Positions 49,051 to 59,502 of a DNA stretch of 64,000 nt are shown piece after piece. Each line of letters starts with the position of its first letter. Position 1 is the first letter of the stretch. Both the position numbers and the translations under genes were made by a program. The DNA comes from Stutzerimonas stutzeri (GTDB taxonomy: Bacteria; Pseudomonadota; Gammaproteobacteria; Pseudomonadales; Pseudomonadaceae). Below the pieces are notes generated by a model. The model was not told the DNA's origin. It did no database searches and saw nothing but the letters and a program-made list of their open reading frames with translations. The DNA lies in NCBI RefSeq assembly GCF_024448955.1, contig NZ_JAMOIH010000008.1:1-64000 (forward strand), written 5' to 3'.

Positions 49051-50067
49051 CTAGTCACTTCGCTGTACAAGCAACCGTTCAACGACCTGCAGCCGCTGAC
49101 GCTCGTTTTCATCGAAGCGCTCCGCTGCCATGCGTGCGATCGCGGTGCGCTTTTCCGCTTCGCCAAGGCCGCGGCTGTTTTCTATGCGAGCTTTGTCTTC
49201 GCGATAGGCTGCCACTCGTTCTTGCCATTGATTTCTTTTGAGATCGAGCTTTTCCAGGCGCTCGGTTGCGGCATTGCCCACCACCTGCTGGCGCAGCCGA
49301 CGCAGCTCCCTTGCGGTGGCGCCACTGGCTTGCAAGGCTTGTGTCTGTTCGCGTAGCTCCGTCTGTAGCTGCGGCACGAGCGTAACCAGCAGATCGGCTG
49401 GTAAGCCGTCTCGCAGGCGATCGATGGCGGCTCCCTTCGCTGCGGCATCGAGCGCTGGGTCATGACGAATCGCCAGCCGTTCCAGCGTAAAACTATCGAG
49501 GGCTTCGTCCAGCCCAAAGAAAGCCTGATGGGCCTCGCTGTCGAATATCCCGGCGCGCAGCTGCCGAACCGCATTCAGCCGTTCTCGCATGGCATTCAGA
49601 TCGGCCAGTTGCGTATGGTCCTGCTCGAGTATCAGCAGTTGCCGCTTGTAGTCGAGATACTGGCCTAGCAACCGCAGCGCCTGGCCCTCGGCAGGTTGCG
49701 GGAGCTGCTCTTCGACATAACGACGCAGGCGAGAAACGCTGGCGTCTATCGGCTCCTCGCCAATCGATGCCAGGAAATAGTCGAATACACGACGAATATC
49801 ACCGTCGATGATCAGCTTGCCCATGGCATCGGTTCGAAGTTGGCCGTCCACCGCTGTACCGGCGAAGGAGGCTGGTAGACGGCGGGTTGCCTGGGTCGGC
49901 ACCGGCGGTACAGCGGGTGGGCGGCTACCTATTTGAGCAGATGTGGATGGTGTGAAAGGCGGTGGCTCGGACGTTTCTTGGGTGGAGGCCGGATTATCCG
50001 GATCTCGCCAGTCGATCAGGACGCCGATGGCCACGGTGAGCAGAAACAAGATCGCAAGTTTTTTCAT
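49051..50067 (-). CDS. lifO: Lipase-specific foldase (chaperone)
   Basis: 338 residues from the ATG at 50067. An N-terminal membrane anchor (about 4-18), a Pro-rich linker (25-65), then the helical foldase. The Lif motif appears as RRVFDYFLASIGE (92-104); the usual L(S/T)A is here LAS. Anchored in the inner membrane, it folds LipA in the periplasm before type II secretion. It follows lipA on the same strand. Confidence 0.94.
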   Translation of the reverse strand: MKKLAILFLLTVAIGVLIDWRDPDNPASTQETSEPPPFTPSTSAQIGSRPPAVPPVPTQATRRLPASFAGTAVDGQLRTDAMGKLIIDGDIRRVFDYFLASIGEEPIDASVSRLRRYVEEQLPQPAEGQALRLLGQYLDYKRQLLILEQDHTQLADLNAMRERLNAVRQLRAGIFDSEAHQAFFGLDEALDSFTLERLAIRHDPALDAAAKGAAIDRLRDGLPADLLVTLVPQLQTELREQTQALQASGATARELRRLRQQVVGNAATERLEKLDLKRNQWQERVAAYREDKARIENSRGLGEAEKRTAIARMAAERFDENERQRLQVVERLLVQRSD

Positions 50068-50113
50068 CGAGATGCCTTGTATCGGAGCCGGGGCCGATGG
50101 CCCCGGCCGCAGC

Positions 50114-51064
<951 letters not shown>

Positions 51065-51136
51065 TCAGTAGGTGAATCGGGCATTGAGCAGTCCCTCGCC
51101 ATTCACCGCGCGCTGCGCGTACTGCCGCCGAACAAG

Positions 51137-51152
51137 CGCAGCAATCGTGCCA
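51137..51152 (-). promoter_or_regulatory. lipA: Sigma54-type promoter of lipA
   Basis: Leftward TGGCAC, five bases, CTGCG: perfect -24 box and GC of the -12 at canonical spacing. Predicted start near 51126, about 75 bases before the ATG. In P. aeruginosa and P. alcaligenes lipA is known to need sigma54. Confidence 0.55.
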
Positions 51153-51239
51153 GTTCCGCAATGATCGAGAGCGTCCGCTCTGGCGTGGCGCACCTAGCGT
51201 CGCTGATGTCGTTTAGCTATCGCGATGCACCGATTCGCC

Positions 51240-51256
51240 TGTTACCGGACGGAACG
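51240..51256 (-). promoter_or_regulatory. Candidate lipase upstream activating sequence
   Basis: Leftward CGTTCCGTCCGGTAACA. From memory it resembles the TGT-N11-ACA element of the P. alcaligenes lipA UAS; here the first base is C. It lies 115-130 bases upstream of the predicted start. Confidence 0.4.
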
Positions 51257-51354
51257 CTGATGTGAGTAAGAAGGTGATGGTTTGGAAAGTTAAAGGCAAT
51301 ATCGACGCAGTTCTTGAGAGATCGCGACTCATTAGTCACGTATGAACTGCTTGG

Positions 51355-51852
51355 TCATGGATAGGCGACGGCGATGATGTACCAAAGCTTCGGGCCGGTT
51401 GGCGTTTGCACCTGCACCTCGGCATCCAGTGCTTTGCCAACCAATGCGCGGGCCAACGGAGAATCAATGCTGATCAAGCCTTGGCGCAGGTCCAGTTCGT
51501 CCGGTCCGACGATGCGATAGCGGGCTTGTTCACCCTCTTCATCTTCTATGGTCACCCAGGCGCCAAAGTACACTTTGTCCGGGTCGCTCGGCTTCTGGCT
51601 GACGACCTTGAGTTTTTCCAGTCGTTTGGTGAGAAAGCGCACTCGGCTGTCTATCTCCCTCAGCATTTTCTTGCCGTAGGTATATTCGGCATTTTCGGAG
51701 CGGTCGCCCTGTGCCGCCGCTTCGCTAACCGCCTGGGTGACCTGCGGGCGTCTGACATGCCAAAGCTCGTGCAGCTCGGCACGCAACCGTGCCTCCCCCT
51801 CGGGCGTGATCAGTGGTGTGCCGGCGGGGCGGGGAGGACGATAGCGGCTCAT
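51355..51852 (-). CDS. greB: Transcription elongation factor GreB
   Basis: 165 residues. N-terminal coiled coil (about 15-75; [20 protein letters not shown] carries the catalytic acidic tip) and a C-terminal FKBP-like domain ([19 protein letters not shown]). It rescues backtracked RNA polymerase by stimulating transcript cleavage. The length and the [10 protein letters not shown] form identify GreB rather than GreA. Confidence 0.95.
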   Translation of the reverse strand: MSRYRPPRPAGTPLITPEGEARLRAELHELWHVRRPQVTQAVSEAAAQGDRSENAEYTYGKKMLREIDSRVRFLTKRLEKLKVVSQKPSDPDKVYFGAWVTIEDEEGEQARYRIVGPDELDLRQGLISIDSPLARALVGKALDAEVQVQTPTGPKLWYIIAVAYP

Positions 51853-51908
51853 GGGTTATCCGGTAAGGCAAGAAAGGCACATTCTAAAAGCACTTGTGCT
51901 TCGCTGGC

Positions 51909-54410
51909 TTAGCTTTCGCGAAGCACACTTAGCGGGCTGGCGTTCAATGCTCGGCGCGTGCCTATTACGCCAGCCGAACCGACCAGCAGCGCGCCGATCA
52001 ATGGCAGCAACAAGAGCCAGGGATGGGGTTCCCAGCGCAAGTCGAAAACGAAGTGGTAGAGCAGGGCGCTGACCAATTCGCAGCCCAATGCCGCAAGCAG
52101 GCCGCTGGCGGCGCCGAGCACGCCGAACTCAGCACGCCTGGCTTTGAGCAACAATTTGCGTTCTGCTCCCAGTGCGCGCAAAAGGGCCCCTTGGCGGATG
52201 CGCTCGTCCAGGGTCGCCTGCAGCCCAGCGAACAGTACCGCCAGGCCTGCCGCCAGAACGAACATCAGCACGTATTCCACCGCGAGCGAAACCTGCGCCA
52301 GGATGCTGCGCAGCTGACTGAGCAAGGCCTCGACTTGCAATATCGTCGCCGACGGGAAATCTCGTGCCAGCTGCACCAGTTCACGGTCCTTGCCTTCGGG
52401 CAGATGAAAGCTGGTCATGTAGGTTGCGGGCACGTCCTGCAAGGTGTCTGGTTCGAAGATCATGTAGAAGTTAGGCTGGAAGCTGTCCCAGTTGACCTCG
52501 CGCAGGCTGGTCACGCTGACGTCTCGGGTCAGCCCGCCGACCGTGAAGCTGAGTCGGTCGCCTAGCTTCACTTGCAGACTTTCGGCCAACTCGGCTTCGA
52601 CAGAGACGCCCGGCAGCTCGCTGCGTTTGCCGTCCCACCAGTGGCCTGCGGTCAGATGATTGTCGGATGGGAGCTCAGCCGCCCAGGTCAGGCTCAGGTC
52701 CCGGCGAATCGCTCGCTCACCCTGGCTTTCCTTGCTGACCAGCTGGCGCACCGGTTCACCGTTGATCGCGACCAGGCGACCAGGCACCACTGGATACAAG
52801 GGTGCGCTGTGATCCGACAGGCTCTCGATACGTTCGGCGAACGCATCGCGGTCAGCCGGCAGGATGTTAAGCACGAAGTGGTTGGGTGCGTCGTCCGGTA
52901 GCTGGTCTTGCCAGGTATCGAGCAATTCGCCGCGCAGCAGTGCAATCAGCGCCATGGCCAGCAGGATCAGCCCAAAGGCCAGTGATTGGCCGGCTGCGGC
53001 AAGCGGATGGCGAAGCAGCTGTCCAAGACCCAGACGCCATCGCAGCGAGGCGCCCGAAAGGGTGCGGCGCAATCCGCGCAGCGCCAGTAACAGCAGTCCG
53101 CCGAGTACGAGAGTGGCCAGCAGGCCGCCACCCAGTAATGCCAGGGTGATCTGCAAGTCCAGGCTCAGGCGCCACATGATCAGCCCGAGAGCTAACACTG
53201 CGGCTCCATACACCAGCCAGGAACTAGGCGGGACCGGCAACATGTCACGGCGCAGCACCCGCAGTGGCGGCACGCGGCCTAACGCAGCCAGCGGCGGCAA
53301 GGCGAAACCAGCCAGGGCGACCAAGCCGGTGGCGATCCCCGCCAGAGCTGGCCAGAGCGTGGCCGGCGGCACTTCGCTGACTACAAGATCGCGAAGTAGG
53401 AAAAACAGACCATGTTGAGCCGCCCACCCCAACAATGCGCCAGCTACGCTGGCAACCAGGCCTAGATAACCCAACTGCAATGTGTAGAGCATCAGCGCCT
53501 CGCGCCGGGACAGCCCAAGGCAGCGCAGCAGGGCGCTGGCGTCGAAGCGGCGAGCAGCGAAACGAGCAGCCGACAAGGCTACCGCGACACCGGCAAGCAG
53601 CACTGCGGCCAAGCTGGCCAGGTTCAGGTAGCGCTCGGCGCGCCCCAAGGCGCCACCGATCTGGCGATTGCCGTCCTTGGCTGTCTCGATGCGTTGATGC
53701 GCTTGCAGCTCAGGTTTAATCGCCTCTTCATAGGCTTTGAGCTGAGTCGCCGAGCCGCGCCAGAGTTCGCGATAACGTACGCGGCTACCAGGCTGCACGA
53801 CGCCGGTTGCATTCAGATCGTCGAGGTGCATCAAGACGCGAGGGGTCAGGCTGTAGAAATCTCCGACTCGGTCCGGTTCGTAAGTCAGCACCCGAGTCAG
53901 CTGCAATGGCTTGTTGCCGACTTCGATGTAGTCGCCGATCTGCAGGTCGAGTGCGGCGAACAGGCGCGCTTCGGCCCAGGCTTCGCCCGGCTGCGGGCCG
54001 GGGCCGGCTTGTTCCGGTTGATAAGGCGCGGCTGCGCTGCGCAGTTCGCCGCGCAGTGGGTAATTACTGTCGGCGGCCTTGACGCTAGTCAGTTGCAGGT
54101 TGTCATCGGTCGCGACAACGCTGGAAAACTCCACCACACCAGAATGGTCGAGCTGAAGGCGGAGGCCCGCCTCAACCTGGGCTGGCTCGGCGGGTTCGCT
54201 GCCTCGCAAGACCAGATCGGCACCCAGAAACTCAGTGGCGCGCAGCAGCATCGCATCGTTCAGGCGTGCGCCGAAATAGCCGATGGCGGTGCTGGCCGCG
54301 ACTGCAATCAATAGCGCGAAAAACAACACGCGCAGCTCTCCAGCGCGAGCGTCCCGTAACAGTTGGCGCAGCGCCAGGGCAGCCAGTCGGCTGGCGGGCA
54401 CGCGCTTCAT
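51909..54410 (-). CDS. FtsX-like ABC transporter permease (YbbP type)
   Basis: 833 residues. One N-terminal helix (about 27-48), a large periplasmic region, then FtsX-type helix groups near 265-400 and 720-830 plus central helices near 400-500. The arrangement (ten helices) and its start [20 protein letters not shown] match YbbP. It works with the ATPase encoded immediately upstream (4-base overlap). Probably a mechanotransmission-type exporter of an unknown ligand. Confidence 0.92.
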   Translation of the reverse strand: MKRVPASRLAALALRQLLRDARAGELRVLFFALLIAVAASTAIGYFGARLNDAMLLRATEFLGADLVLRGSEPAEPAQVEAGLRLQLDHSGVVEFSSVVATDDNLQLTSVKAADSNYPLRGELRSAAAPYQPEQAGPGPQPGEAWAEARLFAALDLQIGDYIEVGNKPLQLTRVLTYEPDRVGDFYSLTPRVLMHLDDLNATGVVQPGSRVRYRELWRGSATQLKAYEEAIKPELQAHQRIETAKDGNRQIGGALGRAERYLNLASLAAVLLAGVAVALSAARFAARRFDASALLRCLGLSRREALMLYTLQLGYLGLVASVAGALLGWAAQHGLFFLLRDLVVSEVPPATLWPALAGIATGLVALAGFALPPLAALGRVPPLRVLRRDMLPVPPSSWLVYGAAVLALGLIMWRLSLDLQITLALLGGGLLATLVLGGLLLLALRGLRRTLSGASLRWRLGLGQLLRHPLAAAGQSLAFGLILLAMALIALLRGELLDTWQDQLPDDAPNHFVLNILPADRDAFAERIESLSDHSAPLYPVVPGRLVAINGEPVRQLVSKESQGERAIRRDLSLTWAAELPSDNHLTAGHWWDGKRSELPGVSVEAELAESLQVKLGDRLSFTVGGLTRDVSVTSLREVNWDSFQPNFYMIFEPDTLQDVPATYMTSFHLPEGKDRELVQLARDFPSATILQVEALLSQLRSILAQVSLAVEYVLMFVLAAGLAVLFAGLQATLDERIRQGALLRALGAERKLLLKARRAEFGVLGAASGLLAALGCELVSALLYHFVFDLRWEPHPWLLLLPLIGALLVGSAGVIGTRRALNASPLSVLRES

Positions 54411-55093
54411 CGGGTCTGCTCGTCGCGAAGTTCGCGACCGCCTTCCAGGCGGAGCAGGTGCTGGCAGCGCTGTGCCAACCGTTCGTCATGGGTGACCAGC
54501 ACCAGCGTCGTACCGCGCTCTCTATTCAGTTCGAAAAGCAACTCGGTGATGTTCGCGCCGGTATGACTATCCAGATTACCGGTCGGCTCGTCGGCAAACA
54601 GTATTTTGGGTTCCGCGGCGAAGGCGCGGGCGACCGCGACACGTTGCTGTTCGCCACCAGACAACTGCCTGGGATAGTGATGCAAACGAGCGCCCAAACC
54701 GACTCGTTCGAGCAACTCGGTTGCCTGCGTCAGGGCATCGCGGCGGCCATGCAACTCCAGCGGGAGCATGACGTTTTCCAGTGCATTGAGGCTATCGAGC
54801 AGCTGGAACGACTGAAAAACGAAGCCGACATGTTCAGCACGCACCCTGGCGCGCTGATCTTCGTCCAATTCGGCGAGCGAATGATCAACCAGCCGTACCT
54901 CGCCCGAACTGGGGAGATCCAGGCCGGCAAGCAGACCGAGCAGGGTCGACTTGCCGGAGCCTGACGTGCCAACAATGGCCAGGCTGTCGCCCTTGTTCAG
55001 ATTCAGGGAGACATCATCGAGTATCACCAGCTCGCCTTCCGCGCTGGGTACCGCTTTGCTAAGGTTCCGGGCGTAGAGAATGCTGGCGCTCAT
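54407..55093 (-). CDS. ABC transporter ATP-binding protein (YbbA type)
   Basis: 228 residues. Walker [19 protein letters not shown], signature [15 protein letters not shown], Walker [18 protein letters not shown]. LolD/MacB-like subfamily, partner of the FtsX-type permease. Its ATG at 55093 is only 10 bases from the divergent tesA ATG, the same arrangement as ybbA/tesA in E. coli. Confidence 0.95.
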   Translation of the reverse strand: MSASILYARNLSKAVPSAEGELVILDDVSLNLNKGDSLAIVGTSGSGKSTLLGLLAGLDLPSSGEVRLVDHSLAELDEDQRARVRAEHVGFVFQSFQLLDSLNALENVMLPLELHGRRDALTQATELLERVGLGARLHHYPRQLSGGEQQRVAVARAFAAEPKILFADEPTGNLDSHTGANITELLFELNRERGTTLVLVTHDERLAQRCQHLLRLEGGRELRDEQTR

Positions 55094-55103
55094 GGAGATT
55101 CCG

Positions 55104-55709
55104 ATGCGAAATTGGCTGAAATGTGGAGTTTTGGTGTTGTTGTGCTGGGCTCAGGGAGCCGTGGCGGGAACGGTGCTGGTGGTCGGGGATAGTATCAGCG
55201 CCGCTTTCGGGCTGGAAACCAACCAGGGATGGGTCCATTTACTTCAGCAACGCCTTGACTCGGAGGCGCTGGAACATCAGGTGGTGAACGCCTCGATCAG
55301 TGGCGACACCAGCGCTGGCGGGCTTTCCAGGCTGCCGGCATTGCTCGATGAGCATGAGCCGGAAGTGGTGATTCTGGAGCTCGGTGGCAACGATGGGCTG
55401 CGTGGTCAATCTCCGGTGCAATTGAAACAGAATCTTGCGGCGATGACCGAGATGTCGCAGCAAGCGGGAGCCAGCGTGCTGCTGTTGGGCATGAGGATGC
55501 CACCCAATCTCGGCCAACGATACACGACGGCGTTCGCTCAGGCATTTGACTCGCTTGCTGAGGAAAAAGAGCTGCCTTACGTGCCATTCCTTCTTGAGGG
55601 CGTGGGCGGGGTCGAAGGCATGATGCAGTCCGATCGCATCCACCCTACCGCAGGTGCGCAGCAACGGTTGCTGGATAACGTTTGGCCAGTGCTCGAACCC
55701 TTGCTTTGA
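55104..55709 (+). CDS. tesA: Multifunctional acyl-CoA thioesterase I / lysophospholipase L1
   Basis: 201 residues. Signal peptide 1-21 (GAVAG). An SGNH hydrolase: VLVVGDSISAAFGLE (Ser30), the Gly of SISGD, GGNDGLRG (Asn) and DRIHPT (Asp/His). It hydrolyses acyl-CoA, esters and lysophospholipids in the periplasm. The ATG at 55104 is chosen for GGAG at 55094-55097. Confidence 0.94.
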   Translation: MRNWLKCGVLVLLCWAQGAVAGTVLVVGDSISAAFGLETNQGWVHLLQQRLDSEALEHQVVNASISGDTSAGGLSRLPALLDEHEPEVVILELGGNDGLRGQSPVQLKQNLAAMTEMSQQAGASVLLLGMRMPPNLGQRYTTAFAQAFDSLAEEKELPYVPFLLEGVGGVEGMMQSDRIHPTAGAQQRLLDNVWPVLEPLL

Positions 55710-55753
55710 GGTGCGCGCGCGGCTACTGTCGCGGCCCTCGATTGGAGCCTCAG

Positions 55754-56035
55754 ATGCCGCGCCCAGCCTGGACCCTATTTGCCTATCGCCTCATCGTCCC
55801 GGACGAGCAGTTCGACCTTTTCGCCTGTCGCGAGAATCGTCTGCATCTGGCGTTGCGTCAGCTCGAATTGAGTGGCCGGGGTGACCGTACGCTCTGTGGC
55901 GGTTTTCTGCCTGCGCGACCGCACTGGCAGGATCTCGAGCGCTCTGCTCTCAAGAGTCGCCAGCTCTGTCCGGCATGCCGCGACGCGCTGAGCGCACAGC
56001 GCAAAGGCCTCCCGTCTGCTGTTAGTGCCTGGTAG
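55754..56035 (+). CDS. Small conserved hypothetical protein
   Basis: 93 residues from the ATG at 55754 (GGAG upstream). Starts MPRPAWTLFAYRLIVPDEQF; a CPAC motif (QLCPACRDAL) near the C-terminus could bind metal. No membrane segment. I do not recognise a function. It lies between tesA and an L,D-transpeptidase gene, as an unnamed gene does in other pseudomonads. Confidence 0.65.
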   Translation: MPRPAWTLFAYRLIVPDEQFDLFACRENRLHLALRQLELSGRGDRTLCGGFLPARPHWQDLERSALKSRQLCPACRDALSAQRKGLPSAVSAW

Positions 56036-56102
56036 CTCGGCTGCCGCCATCGCTTCGAGTACAATCGCCGGCAACACGATCAATTTTTCCAAGGAACCCC
56101 TG

Positions 56103-57065
56103 ATGCTCTCGCGTGCGTCTGTAGTCGCCTCCTGTTTGTCCTTCGCTGCTTTGCTGTTGGCCGGCCGCTCCGCTGCGCTGGAGTTGCCGTTGCCCCCGGA
56201 AGGCGAGGACGTGGTTGGGCAGATCCAGGTCATCAAGGCCAAATATGAGGACACCTTCGCGGCGCTGGGCGAGACGCATGATCTGGGCTATCTGGAGCTG
56301 GTTGCGGCTAATCCGGGCGTCGATCCATGGCTACCGGGTGAAGGTACCGACATCATCCTGCCGACGCGCTTCATTCTGCCGCCCGGTCCGCGCGAAGGCA
56401 TCGTGATCAACCTGGCTGAGTATCGGCTGTATTACTACCCGAAGGGCGAAAACGTCGTACACACCTTTCCCCTCGGAATCGGGCGGGAGGGGTGGGGCTC
56501 GCCTGTAGGCAATACCCGCATTTCAGCGATGACCAGTAATCCTGCCTGGTATCCGCCGCAGTCGATTCGAGACGAGCACGCCGCCGAGGGCGATCCGCTG
56601 CCGAAGGTCGTGCCGCCGGGGCCGGACAACCCGCTTGGCCCGTACAAGATGACGTTGGCCATGCCTGGCTACCTTATCCACGGTTCGAACAAGAAGTTCG
56701 GTATCGGCATGCGTGTTAGCCACGGTTGCTTCCGAATGCTCAATCACAACGTGCTGGAGCTGGCCGGACGGGTCAAGGTCGGTACGGCGGTGCGGATCAT
56801 CGACGAGCCCTACAAGTTCGGCGTGAGCCAAGGCAAGATCTATCTGGAGGCGCATACGCCGCTACAGGACGAAGACAAGCACATGACGCTCATGGATAAG
56901 CACGCCGTAGTGGTCAATACATTGCTTAAGCGTGATGAGGCGGCCGGTGTGCTGCAGTTGGACTGGGAAATGGTGCGGGAGATCATTGCAGGTGAAGACG
57001 GCCTGCCGATTCAGATTGCCGAGCAGGGGCAGGCGCTGGCCAGCCAGGACGACCCGATCTTCTGA
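56103..57065 (+). CDS. L,D-transpeptidase (YkuD domain, with LysM-like region)
   Basis: 320 residues from the ATG at 56103 (AAGGAA upstream). Signal peptide about 1-25. A LysM-like segment (about 46-90) precedes the YkuD catalytic domain: His193 in LIHGSNKK and the SHGCFRML motif with His207 and Cys209. It belongs to the ErfK/YbiS group that links Lpp-type lipoproteins to peptidoglycan. The convergent neighbour is OprI, the Lpp counterpart; that substrate link is inference from context. Confidence 0.92.
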   Translation: MLSRASVVASCLSFAALLLAGRSAALELPLPPEGEDVVGQIQVIKAKYEDTFAALGETHDLGYLELVAANPGVDPWLPGEGTDIILPTRFILPPGPREGIVINLAEYRLYYYPKGENVVHTFPLGIGREGWGSPVGNTRISAMTSNPAWYPPQSIRDEHAAEGDPLPKVVPPGPDNPLGPYKMTLAMPGYLIHGSNKKFGIGMRVSHGCFRMLNHNVLELAGRVKVGTAVRIIDEPYKFGVSQGKIYLEAHTPLQDEDKHMTLMDKHAVVVNTLLKRDEAAGVLQLDWEMVREIIAGEDGLPIQIAEQGQALASQDDPIF

Positions 57066-57102
57066 CAGCGGCCACCGAACCGAGAGGTAATCGGTCCCCC
57101 AT

Positions 57103-57135
57103 AAAAAAGCCGACCTGGAGCAGGTCGGCTTTTTT
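57103..57135. terminator. Bidirectional terminator L,D-transpeptidase / oprI
   Basis: AAAAAAGCCGACCTG (57103-57117) pairs with CAGGTCGGCTTTTTT (57121-57135), loop GAG. T-runs on both strands. Confidence 0.92.
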
Positions 57136-57148
57136 TATCGCCTGAAGC

Positions 57149-57400
57149 TTACTTGCGGCTGGCGCGTTCCAGCATACGCAGTGCACGCTCATTGGCTTCA
57201 TCAGCAGTTTGCTGAGCCTTCTGAGCAGCCTGCAGAGCCTCGTCGGCCTTGCTGTACGCTTCGTCAGCACGAGCCTGGGCACGAGCAGCGGCGTCTTCGG
57301 TCGCGGTCAGACGGGCTTCGCCTTCCTGAGTCATGCTGTTGCTGCACCCAGTAGCCAGAACTGCGGCGAAAGCCAGAGCAGAAAATTTCAGAACGTTGTT
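57149..57400 (-). CDS. oprI: Outer membrane lipoprotein OprI (Lpp-type)
   Basis: 83 residues from an ATG just downstream of AAGGGGAACACG (start codon at 57398-57400). Lipobox LATGC; the mature chain is an uninterrupted heptad coiled coil ([20 protein letters not shown]) ending in ASRK, the Lys that can be linked to peptidoglycan. The most abundant pseudomonad lipoprotein. Strong AAGGGG ribosome binding site and a terminator shared with the convergent transpeptidase. Confidence 0.95.
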   Translation of the reverse strand, partial: NNVLKFSALAFAAVLATGCSNSMTQEGEARLTATEDAAARAQARADEAYSKADEALQAAQKAQQTADEANERALRMLERASRK

Positions 57401-57403
57401 CAT

Positions 57404-57814
57404 CGTGTTCCCCTTAAGGATGAAATCCATGGCAACTTCCGTTATGGAAAGTTGGCGCGCACATACTACCGATTAGTTGCGCTAAGTAAACTGAGGCAAG
57501 CAGCGGCTACCACAATTTTTCTGCAAGCTCATTCTTTCACGGCATATGCTAGCCAGATTGGCTGAAAAACAATCAGAGCCAGCGTTGCACTCGTTACATG
57601 GACCGGTCGGGATGCTGAAAAGTTGCACTTCGCAGCGCTACGGCAAATGAAAAGCATCAATCGCCCAGACGTAGGGCATCGCCAGCTTTAAGCAATTGAA
57701 GCGACGTCTTACATAGCGGTAGCATGCGTCGTCAAACAAACAAGAAAATGGGGAATGTGCGGGCTCCGCATGCACCTCTCAAGTTGAAGGCAGCAAGCCT
57801 GCTGAGGAGGCTAG
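57404..57814. other. Divergent intergenic region oprI / GNAT gene
   Basis: No gene seen. It contains the oprI promoter and AT-richer sequence with short repeats, for example AGATTGGCTG...CAATCAGAG near 57553-57580. Confidence 0.5.
57463..57490 (-). promoter_or_regulatory. oprI: Probable oprI promoter
   Basis: Leftward TTTACT, 16 bases, TAGTAT, about 60 bases before the start codon. Confidence 0.45.
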
Positions 57815-58105
57815 ATGACCGACAAGCTAACCATCCACCATGACCGGACGAGCCACCAGTTCGAAACTACCGTGGACGGCTATCGCGCCTACCTGGCTTA
57901 TGTAGATTTGGGTAAGCAGACCCTGGATATCTACAGGACTTTCGTGCCTGATGCGCTTCGCGGCCGTGGCGTTGCGGCTGTACTGGCGCAGCACGCGCTG
58001 GATTACGCCCAGCGTGAAGGCTATACGGTGATTCCATCCTGTTCGTACGTAGAGCGGTATATCGAGCGACAGGGCAACTCAACGGATATTATCGAAAGCG
58101 AATAA
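57815..58105 (+). CDS. GNAT-like N-acetyltransferase (NATD1/YidJ type)
   Basis: 96 residues; AGGAGG stands before the ATG. A minimal acetyl-CoA-binding fold (COG2388): LDIYRTFVPDALRGRGVAAV is the acetyl-CoA loop and IPSCSYVERYIER the conserved C-terminus. Substrate unknown. Confidence 0.88.
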   Translation: MTDKLTIHHDRTSHQFETTVDGYRAYLAYVDLGKQTLDIYRTFVPDALRGRGVAAVLAQHALDYAQREGYTVIPSCSYVERYIERQGNSTDIIESE

Positions 58106-58108
58106 AAG

Positions 58109-58133
58109 GAAAACGCCGGCAAGCGGCGTTTTC
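58109..58133. terminator. Bidirectional terminator GNAT / DAHP synthase
   Basis: GAAAACGCCG (58109-58118) pairs with CGGCGTTTTC (58124-58133), between convergent genes. Confidence 0.8.
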
Positions 58134-58151
58134 TCGAACCAGAAATAGCCG

Positions 58152-59228
58152 TCAGCCGCGGGCGCGCTTGGGCAATACATCCTTCAGCTTTGCATGCATG
58201 CCAAGAATGGCTTTCTCGGTGGCTTCCCAATCGATGCAGGCGTCGGTGACGGATACACCGTACTTCAAGTCCGACAGGTCTTTTGGAATAGGCTGATTAC
58301 CCCAGCCCAAATGGCTTTCCACCATCAATCCGACGATCGAGTTGTTCCCCTCGAGGATCTGATTGGCCACGTTTTCCATGACCAAAGGCTGCAGCGCAGG
58401 GTCCTTGTTGGAGTTCGCATGGCTGCAGTCGACCATGATGTTGGGGGTAACGCCAGCCTTGTTCAATTCCTGTTCGCATACCGCCACGCTGACCGAGTCG
58501 TAGTTCGGCTTGCCATTGCCCCCGCGCAGAACCACATGCCCGTAGGCGTTGCCCTTGGTGGTCACGATGGATACGCCACCGGACTGGTTGATGCCGAGAA
58601 AACGGTGCGGGCTGGAAACGGATTGCAGCGCATTGATGGCGACGGTCAGGCTGCCGTCCGTACCATTTTTGAAACCCACTGCGGAGGATAGACCTGAGGC
58701 CATCTCACGGTGTGTCTGGGATTCAGTGGTGCGCGCGCCGATTGCCGACCAGCTGATCAGGTCTTGCAGATATTGCGGTGAGATGGGGTCTAGCGCTTCG
58801 GTGGCGGTAGGCAGGCCCATCTCGGCGAGGTCCAGTAGCAGCTTGCGACCGATATGCAGGCCGTCCTGAATTTTGAACGAGTCGTCCATGTACGGATCGT
58901 TGATCAGGCCTTTCCAGCCGACGGTGGTGCGTGGTTTCTCGAAGTACACCCGCATGACGAGGAACAGGCTGTCGGACACCTTCTCCGCCAGGATCTTGAG
59001 GCGTTCGGCATATTCATGCGCGGCCTTGAGATCATGGATAGAGCAGGGACCGATTACCAGAAACAGGCGGTGGTCTTTGCCGTCTAGGATGTCGCGGACA
59101 ACCTGGCGCCCGTGTGAAACGGTCTGCAATGCCGTGGCGGTCAGCGGGAGTTCACGCTTCAGTTGCTCCGGCGTGATGAGGGTCACGTTGGATGCAACGT
59201 TTAGGTCGTCGATTGGTAGATCAGCCAT
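58152..59228 (-). CDS. 3-deoxy-7-phosphoheptulonate synthase (class I)
   Basis: 358 residues. First step of the shikimate pathway, from PEP and erythrose 4-phosphate. VIGPCSIHD, RVYFEKPRTTVGWKG and SHANSNKDPALQ are active-site signatures of the AroF/AroG/AroH class. Which amino acid inhibits it cannot be told. By position (near cysB) it corresponds to PA1750. Confidence 0.95.
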   Translation of the reverse strand: MADLPIDDLNVASNVTLITPEQLKRELPLTATALQTVSHGRQVVRDILDGKDHRLFLVIGPCSIHDLKAAHEYAERLKILAEKVSDSLFLVMRVYFEKPRTTVGWKGLINDPYMDDSFKIQDGLHIGRKLLLDLAEMGLPTATEALDPISPQYLQDLISWSAIGARTTESQTHREMASGLSSAVGFKNGTDGSLTVAINALQSVSSPHRFLGINQSGGVSIVTTKGNAYGHVVLRGGNGKPNYDSVSVAVCEQELNKAGVTPNIMVDCSHANSNKDPALQPLVMENVANQILEGNNSIVGLMVESHLGWGNQPIPKDLSDLKYGVSVTDACIDWEATEKAILGMHAKLKDVLPKRARG

Positions 59229-59502
59229 CTGTCACTCGTCAGGGTCACGTGAGCCGTCCGCCAGCCATCCCGGTGCGGCGGAGCGGAGCGTTGGGGCGCA
59301 GCGGGGAGCGGAACCTTATCGCGTATTGCCTCGCCTCGACAATAATCTTGAAGCCGGACTGCACCGCGGTGTGCTCAATGTAGGTTCGCTCCGAAAAGCG
59401 GACCGTTCGCGGCGGCTGGGCGCTGCCTTGGGACGCTGATAAGGTGGCGACTGCAAGCGCGCTATTTTTGGCGTCCCACTGAACCGTAGCTGGAGTTCCT
59501 GT

